Positions 1 to 6,180 of a stretch of 12,205 bases of DNA are shown piece by piece. The stretch lies in the NCBI GenBank assembly GCA_031276545.1, contig JAISMW010000022.1, positions 1 to 12,205 on the forward strand, written 5' to 3'. The notes below the pieces were generated by a model. That model did not search any database, was not told where the DNA came from, and worked only from the letters and a program-made list of their open reading frames with translations. Origin of the DNA: Tannerellaceae bacterium (lineage in GTDB: Bacteria > Bacteroidota > Bacteroidia > Bacteroidales > Tannerellaceae). A program made the translations under genes and the position numbers. How positions within the stretch are numbered: the stretch's first letter is position 1; each line of letters begins with the position of its first letter.

Positions 1-251
1 ATCGAAGCAAAGATTGAACCGTATAGAAAGTTTGTATCCATGATTAAATCTCACCGGAGTGGCATTGTTGCCTACTTTGACAAACATGTAACAAACGGGC
101 TACCGGAAGGTATCAACAGTAAAATACAACCAGCTAAAACCGGCTAAAAGAAGAGCCGGAGGGAGGATACCGGGACGTAAGCAACTATATCAACATGATA
201 TACTTCCTTACTGCCAAACTCAAATTTGATTACCCACGCTATTCGTTATAG
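1..251 (+). pseudogene. ISL3-family transposase, 3' remnant with two frameshifts
   Basis: The sequence enters the window already open in frame 1 and reads through the C-terminal hallmark of ISL3-family DDE transposases: SHRSGIVAYFDKHVTNG followed by LPEGINSKIQ, then a stop at 145-147. The expected continuation is present in other frames: KRRAGG in frame 2 (from about 146), then GYRDVSNYINMIYFLTAKL in frame 3, ending in a stop at 249-251. The first frame change is explained by an imperfect 10-bp tandem duplication at 130-139/140-149, which adds one base modulo three. The second lies in the G-rich run at about 158-167. The element is therefore inactive unless a full copy exists elsewhere. The 5' part is outside the window. 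Family assignment rests on the NG..EG.NS.IQ.AK and GYR..N.I.MIY pattern recalled for ISL3 elements; the subgroup is unknown. Confidence 0.8.
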
Positions 252-255
252 AGCC
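241..255 (+). repeat. probable right inverted-repeat end of the ISL3 remnant
   Basis: Read on the minus strand this end begins GGCTCTATAACG. It resembles the GGCTCTT-type terminal inverted repeats typical of ISL3 elements and lies directly at the transposase stop codon, where the right end is expected. ISL3 insertions usually duplicate 8 bp of AT-rich target, and the next 8 bases (256-263) are all A/T. The left end is outside the window, so neither the repeat nor the target duplication can be confirmed. Confidence 0.4.
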
Positions 256-482
256 AAATATATTTTGTCACAGGTAAACATCAGGGAGTTTTTCCGTTTG
301 AAACCGAAAAACCGTCCCGCAGTACTTTGCCTTTGGAGGCCAGTCCCCCGAGTGTCCTGTGGCCGTGTTTTTGCTGCAGTTCCACGAAACGATGACTGAC
401 CGTAACCGTATGGGGGAAAATCATCCTTGCAGTGTACCTGAATGTATTGAGCATAAAAAGCTGTCTTTTTTTTCGCCGATTA
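256..482. other. intergenic stretch with no recognisable gene
   Basis: This stretch separates the IS remnant from the tRNA promoter. Short open frames exist on both strands, but their translations have no recognisable domain and are rich in rare-looking residue combinations. I see no tRNA, strong hairpin or repeat here. It may include old target-site DNA next to the IS end. Confidence 0.5.
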
Positions 483-513
483 TTTGCAGGAATAAAAAAC
501 TTCTTTACCTTTG
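483..513 (+). promoter_or_regulatory. Bacteroidetes-type promoter of tRNA-Gly
   Basis: A TTTG -33 box (483-486) is followed 19 bp later by TACCTTTG (506-513), a full match to the Bacteroidetes -7 consensus TAnnTTTG. Transcription should start near 520, about 10 bases before the mature tRNA. Both boxes and the spacing fit, so this is the best promoter in the window. Confidence 0.8.
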
Positions 514-530
514 CACGCATAAACTTCAAG

Positions 531-603
531 GCGAAAATAGCTCAGTTGGTAGAGCATAACCTTGCCAAGGTTAGGGTCGCGGGTTCGAGTCCCGTTTTTC
601 GCT
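531..603 (+). tRNA. tRNA-Gly (anticodon GCC)
   Basis: The 73-nt sequence folds as a complete cloverleaf. The acceptor stem pairs GCGAAAA (531-537) with TTTTCGC (596-602) and the discriminator base is U603. The D stem is GCTC/GAGC. The anticodon stem TAACC/GGTTA encloses the loop TTGCCAA, giving anticodon GCC, which reads glycine codons GGC and GGU. The variable loop has five bases. The T stem GCGGG/CCCGT carries the loop TTCGAGT. The 3' CCA is not encoded and would be added after transcription. It stands alone, with its own promoter and a terminator about 40 nt downstream. Confidence 0.97.
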
Positions 604-643
604 CGCAGTCAAGCAAGGGTTTAAATATTAAAATGATGAGAAA

Positions 644-677
644 GCTCCCCGAATCACTGTTCGCGGGAGTTTTTTTG
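644..677 (+). terminator. rho-independent terminator after tRNA-Gly
   Basis: CTCCCCGAA pairs with TTCGCGGGAG around a six-base loop (TCACTG), with one bulged C, and is followed directly by a run of seven T residues. It sits about 40 nt beyond the tRNA. It also lies just past the end of the minus-strand lipoprotein gene, where its reverse complement lacks a comparable T-run, so it mainly serves the plus strand. Confidence 0.75.
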
Positions 678-684
678 TCTTCTT

Positions 685-1146
685 TTAATTCCCCACATAT
701 ATTTTATTGCCGCTGACCGAGACCCGGTAGGGCTTTAAGCGTTCCCGGGAGGGGCCGCCGACTGGGTTGCCGAGGCCAAACAGCAGTTCGTACCTGCTTT
801 CGCATTTGGGGCAAACGGCATGAAGATGGTCATCGTCTACATGAAGTGTCACCGATCGGCTGGCTTCGTAGGGGCAGGCAATATCAAAGGCATAATAGGC
901 ACCGGTGCCCGATCCGCTAAGGCCGTGGTAAACCAATACCCCGCCGAATCCTGTTTTTTCCACACTCTGCCCTATATTTTGGGGCGTGAATATTTTATAA
1001 GCCGAAGCGGGAAGCAGGTCTTTGTCTTCAAAGGTCAGATCCAGTTCCAAGTAGACCGGGCTGTCGGGAATGCTGGATATATAGGCTTTATTGCAAGCGC
1101 TTAGCAGAAAAGCCATCAGGCAGCAGACAGGGAGGAGTCGTTTCAT
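685..1146 (-). CDS. lipoprotein with Rieske-like core and altered metal-ligand residues
   Basis: This 153-residue protein starts with a lipoprotein signal peptide: a basic start, a hydrophobic run and the lipobox LLSAC with the acylated cysteine at 18. It is therefore probably membrane-anchored. The C-terminal half resembles the Rieske [2Fe-2S] fold: a cysteine at 91, CPKCESRY at 112-119 and the proline-loop pattern GNPVGGPSRERLKPYRV at about 126-142. In true Rieske proteins the ligands are C-x-H and C-x2-H. Here the first histidine is tyrosine (C91-P-Y93) and the second is cysteine (C112-x2-C115). The protein may hold a non-Rieske metal site or none. The ATG overlaps the argH stop as ATGA, implying translational coupling as the last gene of the pyrE operon. 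The function is unknown. Fold assignment is by pattern only. Confidence 0.85.
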   Translation of the reverse strand: MKRLLPVCCLMAFLLSACNKAYISSIPDSPVYLELDLTFEDKDLLPASAYKIFTPQNIGQSVEKTGFGGVLVYHGLSGSGTGAYYAFDIACPYEASRSVTLHVDDDHLHAVCPKCESRYELLFGLGNPVGGPSRERLKPYRVSVSGNKIYVGN

Positions 1147-2498
1147 AAGGAGGAATCCCCGGCTGTAAGTCTATACTCTGCCCCGGCTGCTTTTTCGAAA
1201 GCGAAACCCTCTATCACCTGCCGCATCAGCGCGGCGATGGCGTCGTTGCATAAATTTCCGATGCTCCCTTCGTGTGTGTGGCGGATTTCCTTATCGGGAA
1301 TAAAGCGGCCGGCTTCCATTTCCAGCCCTACCTGCCTGTAGGCTTCCCGGAAAGGCACGCCGGAAAGCACTAGGCGGTTTACTTCTTCCACGCTGAACAT
1401 CGGAGCGTATTTTGCATCGTCCAGAACAGAGGGGTTTACTTCTATTTCTTTCAGCATACCGGTTGCCATGCGGAGGCAATCCGTCAGTTCGTCGAAAGAG
1501 GGGAGGAAAATCTCCTTGAGGATCTGCAAGTCGCGGAAGTATCCGGAAGGAAGATTGTTGCAAATCAGCATAATTTGCTGGGGTAATCCCTGTATCTTAT
1601 TGCATTTGGCGCGGATCAGCTCAAATACGTCGGGATTTTTCTTGTGGGGCATGATGCTGGAGCCGGTGGTAAACCGGTCGGGCAATTGGATGAAACCAAA
1701 GTTCTGACTGTTGAACAAACAGGCGTCGAACGCCAGTTTGGAAAGCGTGGCGGCAATCCCAGCCAGGGCGAAGGCTGTGGTACGTTCCATTTTACCCCGT
1801 CCCATCTGGGCATACACCACATTGTAGTTCATGGAGTCGAAGCCCAGGAGTTCGGTAGTCATCCGACGGTTTAGCGGGAACGACGAGCCGTATCCGGCGG
1901 CAGAACCCAGCGGATTGCGGTTGCATACCTTATAGGCCGCCTGCATCGACAGCAGGTCGTCGGCAAGGCTTTCGGCGTAGGCACCGAACCAGAGGCCGAA
2001 GGAGGATGGCATCGCCACCTGCAAATGGGTATATCCGGGCAGCAGCACGTCCCTGTAGCGGTTGCTCTGGCTGATCAGCACGTCAAACAGGGCGGAGACC
2101 TCTCCCACTACCTCCCGTATCCGGGCGCGGGTGAAGAGTTTCAGGTCCAGAAGTACCTGGTCGTTGCGCGAACGCCCGCTGTGGATTTTCTTGCCGGTAT
2201 CCCCCAGCTTGCGGGTGAGCATGAGTTCCACCTGCGAATGGACATCTTCCACTCCTTCTTCTATCACAAACTCTCCTTTACCGGCGAGGGAATAGATTTG
2301 TTTCAGTTCGGCAAGCAGAGAGGCAAGCTCTTCGCGTGTGAGCAAACCGATACTTTCCAGCATGGTGATATGCGCCATCGATCCCAGCACGTCATACTCG
2401 GCCAGGTACCGGTCCATTTCGCGGTCGCGGCCTACGGTAAAGGTTTCCACGTCGCGGTCTACCCGCACGTTTTTTTTCTCCCAAAGTTTTTGAGTCAT
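1143..2498 (-). CDS. argH: argininosuccinate lyase
   Basis: This enzyme splits argininosuccinate into arginine and fumarate, the last step of arginine synthesis, in the cytoplasm as a homotetramer. The 451 residues match the usual length (about 450-470). The conserved blocks of the fumarase/aspartase superfamily are present in order: HSGRSRNDQV (106-115), GYTHLQ (155-160) with the active-site histidine at 158, and the signature GSSIMPHKKNPD (279-290) with the catalytic serine at 281. The start ATG lies 10 bp after the stop of the SRPBCC gene, and its end overlaps the lipoprotein start by 4 bp. It is the third gene of a predicted pyrE-led operon, without a promoter of its own that I can see. 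There are no frame disruptions. The call is very secure. Confidence 0.98.
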   Translation of the reverse strand: MTQKLWEKKNVRVDRDVETFTVGRDREMDRYLAEYDVLGSMAHITMLESIGLLTREELASLLAELKQIYSLAGKGEFVIEEGVEDVHSQVELMLTRKLGDTGKKIHSGRSRNDQVLLDLKLFTRARIREVVGEVSALFDVLISQSNRYRDVLLPGYTHLQVAMPSSFGLWFGAYAESLADDLLSMQAAYKVCNRNPLGSAAGYGSSFPLNRRMTTELLGFDSMNYNVVYAQMGRGKMERTTAFALAGIAATLSKLAFDACLFNSQNFGFIQLPDRFTTGSSIMPHKKNPDVFELIRAKCNKIQGLPQQIMLICNNLPSGYFRDLQILKEIFLPSFDELTDCLRMATGMLKEIEVNPSVLDDAKYAPMFSVEEVNRLVLSGVPFREAYRQVGLEMEAGRFIPDKEIRHTHEGSIGNLCNDAIAALMRQVIEGFAFEKAAGAEYRLTAGDSSL

Positions 2499-2508
2499 TT
2501 ATCCGGTG

Positions 2509-2919
2509 TTAATAAGGCAGGGCTGCCAGCATGGTTGATATTTTCTCCAGAGCATCCTGCAAAGGTTTCGACACCATGGGTTTGATAAAGGGATTCAACT
2601 CGGCCCTGACGGTCAGCCTCAGACGGGTATCGTTCTCGGCTACCTGCTTCAGTTGCACCCACATGTTCAGGGGGACGGGTGAGTTGGCTGTTGTAAATTT
2701 TATCGTCCTGTTCGGTTCACGCTCCACTATCCGGAAGGTGATTTTGCCCACCGGGTCGACGGAGAAGCTGCACGAGTCGCTGTCGAACGAGAAATCTTTT
2801 AGTTTATCCTGCGGGATGCGGTCTTTCACTCTTTCCAGGTTTGAAAGGTCGGACAGCATGGCGAATACCCGGTCGTCGTTATAGGGTACCGCCTTTATAT
2901 CGCTAACAAATTCCGTCAT
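2509..2919 (-). CDS. small SRPBCC-fold (START/polyketide-cyclase-like) protein
   Basis: This 136-residue protein has no signal peptide or membrane segment, so it is probably cytoplasmic. Its pattern fits the SRPBCC/Bet v1-like helix-grip fold: an N-terminal strand, then FAMLSDLSNLERVKDRIP (about 19-36), alternating beta strands through the centre (FSVDPVGKITFRIVEREPN; WVQLKQVAENDTRLRLTVRAEL), and a long C-terminal helix after FIKPMVSKPLQDAL. Such folds bind hydrophobic ligands or act in small-molecule metabolism; the ligand here is unknown. It lies 9 bp downstream of pyrE and 10 bp upstream of argH, so it is surely co-transcribed. As I recall, the pyrE - SRPBCC - argH order is conserved in Bacteroidales, which suggests a housekeeping role connected to nucleotide or arginine metabolism. 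That link is inference. Confidence 0.85.
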   Translation of the reverse strand: MTEFVSDIKAVPYNDDRVFAMLSDLSNLERVKDRIPQDKLKDFSFDSDSCSFSVDPVGKITFRIVEREPNRTIKFTTANSPVPLNMWVQLKQVAENDTRLRLTVRAELNPFIKPMVSKPLQDALEKISTMLAALPY

Positions 2920-2928
2920 TGGGTAAGG

Positions 2929-3567
2929 CTATGAATTGGGATTCCAGTTGGCCGGATCTTTTCGCCATTCCTGCAGGGTGGCTATTTCCGCACGGCTGAT
3001 GTAGTTGGTGCGCACCGCTTCTTCAATCACGGCGTCGTAATGGCTCAGCGTCGTGAGCGTTACTTTTGCTGCCTTGAACTGCTGGGCGGCGATGGGGAAA
3101 CCGTGCGTAAAGATGGCGACCATCCCGATCACCTCGCAACCAAAGTTGCGTACGGCTTCCACCGCTTTCAGGCTGCTTCCTCCGGTAGACACAAGATCTT
3201 CCAGCACCACCACCTTCGATCCGGGCTTCAGCTCGCCTTCAATCAGATTCTCCAGTCCGTGATCTTTGGGCGTGGCGCGGATGTATACAAAAGGAAGACC
3301 CAGCAGATCGGCCACCAGCGCCCCCTGTGCAATCGCTCCGGTGGCCACTCCGGCAATCGCCTCTGCGTTCTCGTAATTTTCGATAATCACGCGGGCCAGC
3401 TCTATTTTGATAAAATCTCGGACACCGGGGTAAGAAAGTGTTTTTCTATTATCACAGTAAATAGGAGATTTCCATCCCGAAGCCCATGTGAAGGGATTCG
3501 CCGGCTGTAATTTGACAGCTTTAATTTTCAGTAGTTTCTCGGCTACCAACCTTTCCAATGTTTTCAT
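2929..3567 (-). CDS. pyrE: orotate phosphoribosyltransferase
   Basis: This enzyme joins orotate to PRPP to form orotidine 5'-phosphate in UMP synthesis, acting as a cytoplasmic dimer. The 212 residues match the family. The PRPP-binding signature VVVLEDLVSTGGSS occupies 119-132 with the acidic pair E123-D124. The flexible catalytic loop is IRATPKDHG (96-104), with R97, K101 and H103 conserved; the lysine that follows the arginine in the E. coli enzyme is alanine here. The N-terminal ASGWKSPIYCDNR (29-41) fits the orotate/phosphate region. It is the first gene of a four-gene minus-strand operon. The start at 3567 follows an A/T-rich leader with no Shine-Dalgarno sequence, as usual in Bacteroidetes. 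A promoter lies about 130 bp upstream. Confidence 0.97.
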   Translation of the reverse strand: MKTLERLVAEKLLKIKAVKLQPANPFTWASGWKSPIYCDNRKTLSYPGVRDFIKIELARVIIENYENAEAIAGVATGAIAQGALVADLLGLPFVYIRATPKDHGLENLIEGELKPGSKVVVLEDLVSTGGSSLKAVEAVRNFGCEVIGMVAIFTHGFPIAAQQFKAAKVTLTTLSHYDAVIEEAVRTNYISRAEIATLQEWRKDPANWNPNS

Positions 3568-3697
3568 GTAAATAAAATTTTAATAAGTAGGTATGAAAAT
3601 CGCAGCAAACCTGATTCATCGCCGCAGGCGTAAACCGTCTCCACATGCTCATTTCATATAAATCATCGTAATAGCAGTTTATTTCTATCATGAGTGG

Positions 3698-3729
3698 CAA
3701 AAGTAGATAATTCATAACGAATCCCCTAA
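3698..3729 (-). promoter_or_regulatory. promoter of the pyrE-SRPBCC-argH-lipoprotein operon
   Basis: On the minus strand TACTTTTG (3705 to 3698) matches the -7 consensus TAnnTTTG fully. A three-of-four match to the -33 box, TTAG (3729 to 3726), lies 20 bp upstream. Transcription should begin near 3690, giving a leader of about 120 nt before pyrE. I could not find a clear terminator-antiterminator structure in the leader. Confidence 0.6.
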
Positions 3730-3943
3730 TATATTCTCGCAAAAAAACGTATGCAGGCCGGTTCAAGGCCGGAAATCATTATACGAAATGGAAATACACA
3801 AAACCGCACAGGCGGCACACAAGACTCCCTAAAATCGTGTTTATGGATACATTAATCCCCTGAACAGTTCCCCAAACCACCAAACCCTCTGCGTGTACAG
3901 ATATAAAAAACGGCCAAATAAATTAGTGTTTGAAAAAATATTA

Positions 3944-3951
3944 TACCTTTA
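3944..3951 (+). promoter_or_regulatory. possible -7 box of the AraC-family gene
   Basis: TACCTTTA matches TAnnTTTG except for the last base and lies 56 bp before the start codon. A TTTG occurs at 3929-3932 but is only 11 bp away, too close for a -33 box, and no match is present at the usual 19-21 bp. A regulator-dependent promoter would fit a weak upstream box. Confidence 0.35.
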
Positions 3952-3957
3952 CGCCCT

Positions 3958-3968
3958 AACACTGTGTT
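3958..3968 (+). promoter_or_regulatory. short perfect palindrome downstream of the AraC-gene -7 box
   Basis: AACAC-T-GTGTT is a perfect 11-bp inverted repeat placed about where transcription of the AraC-family gene should begin. It could be an operator, perhaps for autoregulation, but an 11-bp palindrome can also arise by chance. Confidence 0.2.
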
Positions 3969-4007
3969 TTCTGATGTCTAACATTAATTTTAATAAACAA
4001 TTCAATT

Positions 4008-4862
4008 ATGCAACTGCTATATGTAGAAGAACACCTTTCCTGCAAAAACTACGTCTCGGACTACCATATCGGATTTAGTTACCATGAAGCAAAAGAAGGA
4101 GAAAAATTGCGATCCACCGACAAGTATTACAATTATTTTATCTTCCTGCTCGAAGGAGAAACAATGATCTCGTGCAACGAATTTAGAAACCATTTGTGCA
4201 AAGGAGGCGAAATGGTTCTGATTGCCCAGGATTCCGATTCTGTGGCCGACGCAATAACCGATGTGAAATACATTCTGCTAAGTTTCGACAATCAATTCAC
4301 TTTATGCGACCAACTGGCGCTGGAATCCCTGCACAGCAACGACAGGAAACCTCCCATATTCAACAAGATAGACATCCGTTCGCCGATGCGTGCAGTACTG
4401 GACAGCATCCTCTTCTATCTGGAGCACAAAATACAGTGCAGGCACCTTTTCTCCATCAAGCAGAAAGAAGTCTTCCTCATCTTCAGAGCCTTCTACACGA
4501 AAGAAGAAATGGCACGCTTCCTGGCTCCCATGCTCAACAGGAATCTGGACTTTAAAGCCTTCGTCCTGCAGCACTACCACGAAGTGAAAACCGTGGAAGA
4601 ACTCGCCGGTCTCTGCAAAATGTCCGTCCGTTCATTCAACCGGAAATTCAACGAATACTTTGACGATTCCCCGTACAGTTGGATGCTGAAACAAAAATCC
4701 CGGCACATCAAAACACGCCTGGCCGACGGGAAAATCAAATTCGGCGCCATCATCAAGGAATACGGATTCAGTTCCCCGGCACATTTCACCACCTACTGTA
4801 AAAAGCAGTTCGGCGAAAGCCCGTCCAATCTGAGAAAAAAACTGCTGGAAGACAGCTACTGA
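4008..4862 (+). CDS. AraC-family transcriptional regulator
   Basis: This 284-residue protein has the AraC/XylS DNA-binding domain at its C-terminus. The first helix-turn-helix is around 195-216 (TVEELAGLCKMSVRSFNRKF) and the second around 243-266, ending in the diagnostic YGFSSPAHFTTYCKKQFGESPSNLR (252-276, broken here only by the family's usual spacing). The N-terminal half (about 1-180) looks like a cupin-type sensor arm (YFIFLLEGETMISC, then KGGEMVLIAQ), so a small ligand may control it; the ligand is unknown. There is no signal peptide. It is transcribed alone, and its last 7 coding bases overlap the end of the convergent acetyltransferase gene. That gene pair on the opposite strand, or surface polysaccharide genes elsewhere, are possible targets, but nothing shows this directly. 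Confidence 0.9.
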   Translation: MQLLYVEEHLSCKNYVSDYHIGFSYHEAKEGEKLRSTDKYYNYFIFLLEGETMISCNEFRNHLCKGGEMVLIAQDSDSVADAITDVKYILLSFDNQFTLCDQLALESLHSNDRKPPIFNKIDIRSPMRAVLDSILFYLEHKIQCRHLFSIKQKEVFLIFRAFYTKEEMARFLAPMLNRNLDFKAFVLQHYHEVKTVEELAGLCKMSVRSFNRKFNEYFDDSPYSWMLKQKSRHIKTRLADGKIKFGAIIKEYGFSSPAHFTTYCKKQFGESPSNLRKKLLEDSY

Positions 4863-5443
4863 CCGGCCTGATCCACCTTCCGTACCCGGCCGGTCGACAG
4901 ACAGTAGCGCTCTCCGCTTTCAGGACAAAGCGCAAAACCCTCCCCATCAAAATCCAGACGGTGACCGTATTCACTCACCCAGCCCCTCTGGCGGGAAGGA
5001 TTCCCCACCACCAGCGCATACGGAAGCACATCGCGGGTTACTACGGTGCCGGCGCCTATCAAGGCGTAAGCGCCGATAGTAAGACCGCACACAATAGTCG
5101 CATTCGCACCCACCGAAGCGCCCTTCCCCACAAACGTCCGCTCGTACAGGTCACGCCGGGGCACCGCGCTCCGCGGATTCCGGATATTCGTAAACACACA
5201 GCCAGGACCCAGAAACACATCATCCTCACAGCACACACCCGTGTAGACCGACACATTATTCTGAACCTTCACCCCGTTGCCCAGCACCACACCGGGCGAC
5301 ACCACCACGTTTTGCCCGATCGAACAGTTTCTGCCAATTGAGCACCCGCTCATAATATGCGAAAAATGCCAGATACGAGTACCTTCCCCGATCGAACAGC
5401 CCGGATCGATAACAGCCGTTTCATGAGCCTGATAAATAGCCAT
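4856..5443 (-). CDS. WbpD/WlbB-like sugar N-acetyltransferase (left-handed beta-helix)
   Basis: This 195-residue protein is built of hexapeptide repeats (CSIGEG, CSIGRN, CSIGQN, VVLGNG and others, about 16-135), which form a left-handed beta-helix; such enzymes act as trimers using acetyl-CoA. The blocks QNNVSVYTGV (61-70), GCVFTNIRNPRS (81-92), GANATIVCGLTIG (112-124) and YALVVGNPSRQRGWVSEYG (142-160) are typical of WbpD/WlbB, which acetylate the 3-amino group of UDP-2-acetamido-3-amino-2,3-dideoxy-glucuronate for O-antigen or capsule sugars. A related 3-amino-sugar acetyltransferase specificity is possible. The tail contains two cysteines (173, 181), as in some family members. It starts 8 bp after the methyltransferase gene, so the two are co-transcribed. 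The pathway dehydrogenase, oxidase and aminotransferase partners are absent from the window. Confidence 0.88.
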   Translation of the reverse strand: MAIYQAHETAVIDPGCSIGEGTRIWHFSHIMSGCSIGRNCSIGQNVVVSPGVVLGNGVKVQNNVSVYTGVCCEDDVFLGPGCVFTNIRNPRSAVPRRDLYERTFVGKGASVGANATIVCGLTIGAYALIGAGTVVTRDVLPYALVVGNPSRQRGWVSEYGHRLDFDGEGFALCPESGERYCLSTGRVRKVDQAGQ

Positions 5444-5451
5444 ACAACAGT

Positions 5452-6156
5452 TTACTTATAAATAAGAAAAATAACCGGTCGCCTGCTCAAATCAGGCGCC
5501 CGTCCAGCCCATTCCCTCACCGGAAGCGTCCGGATCGATTCCCCCCCGCACGTAATGTCCGCAGCAATACAAAGCCTGGTCGACGGACGGCAAACACGCA
5601 CCAGCACCTCCACCAACCGGTTGTTCCGGTAAGGCGTTTCAATAAACAGTTGCGTCTGGTTCTCCGCATACACCCGGTTCTCCAGCCGCCTGACAGCCAG
5701 CACACGCTCTCCCGCATCCACCGGAAGATAACCGTTAAAGGCAAAATTCTGACCGTTGAACCCCGACGCCATCAGCGCCATCAGCACCGACGAAGGCCCC
5801 ACCAGCGGCACCACCCGGAACCCCCTCCGCTGCGCCATCGCCACCACATCCGCCCCCGGATCAGCCACAGCCGGGCAGCCGGCCTCCGAAATCACTCCCA
5901 TATCCTCCCCCTTTGCCAGAGGATCCAGAAAACCCTCCACCTCCTCCGGTGGCGTATGTCCGTTCAGCACATAGAAGCTCAGGCCGTCGATCACCACCGA
6001 CGGCGCCGCTTTCCTCAGGAAGCGCCTTGCCGACCGCACATCCTCCACAATAAAATGTCTCACACGAAGAATCACCTCGCGATTATACTCCGGCAGCACC
6101 CTGCGATGCTCCGTATCCCCCAGTGTAACCGGTATAAGAAAAAGAGAAGCCTGCAT
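5452..6156 (-). CDS. SAM-dependent methyltransferase, RsmI-like (tetrapyrrole methylase fold)
   Basis: This 234-residue protein belongs to the tetrapyrrole-methylase superfamily and is closest in pattern to RsmI, which 2'-O-methylates C1402 of 16S rRNA. Visible blocks are LFLIPVTLGD (5-14), EAGCPAVADPG (91-101; RsmI has a DAGTP.I.DPG version), LVGPSS (118-123), FNGYLP (140-145) and ETPYRNNR (173-180). It is shorter than typical RsmI (about 280) and lacks the C-terminal extension, so it may be a paralogue with another target. I chose the ATG at 6156 rather than the upstream ATG at 6219: the protein aligns from here, the added 21 residues look non-coding, and a perfect -7 box lies inside that stretch. 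It is the first gene of a two-gene operon with the acetyltransferase. Confidence 0.88.
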   Translation of the reverse strand: MQASLFLIPVTLGDTEHRRVLPEYNREVILRVRHFIVEDVRSARRFLRKAAPSVVIDGLSFYVLNGHTPPEEVEGFLDPLAKGEDMGVISEAGCPAVADPGADVVAMAQRRGFRVVPLVGPSSVLMALMASGFNGQNFAFNGYLPVDAGERVLAVRRLENRVYAENQTQLFIETPYRNNRLVEVLVRVCRPSTRLCIAADITCGGESIRTLPVREWAGRAPDLSRRPVIFLIYK

Positions 6157-6172
6157 ACAATATCTTTTCCGG

Positions 6173-6180
6173 CAAACATA
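6173..6180 (-). promoter_or_regulatory. -7 box of the methyltransferase-acetyltransferase operon
   Basis: On the minus strand TATGTTTG (6180 to 6173) is a full match to TAnnTTTG and ends 17 bp before the chosen ATG at 6156. The predicted transcript would begin about 10 bases before the start codon. No good -33 TTTG is visible at the usual spacing, where the DNA is a pyrimidine-rich run. Confidence 0.55.

Larger units (their letters stand above)
3568..4007. other. divergent intergenic region between pyrE and the AraC-family gene
   Basis: About 440 bp without a convincing gene. It holds the minus-strand pyrE promoter and its leader of roughly 120 nt, and the plus-strand upstream region of the AraC-family gene. 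A minus-strand open frame reaching to 3766 overlaps the start of pyrE but its translation has no recognisable domain, so I do not call it. The DNA is AT-rich near both gene starts. Confidence 0.6.

Noticed and set aside
531..603. tRNA-Gly as an attachment site of an integrated element
   Set aside because: I found no second copy of the tRNA 3' end and no integrase gene in the window.
432..716. Plus-strand open frame of 94 codons across the tRNA
   Set aside because: It reads through the tRNA-Gly gene, its promoter and its terminator. The translation of a tRNA is a known source of false small proteins.
3521..3766. Minus-strand open frame of 81 codons overlapping the pyrE start
   Set aside because: It overlaps pyrE in another frame, contains the pyrE promoter and leader, and has no recognisable domain.
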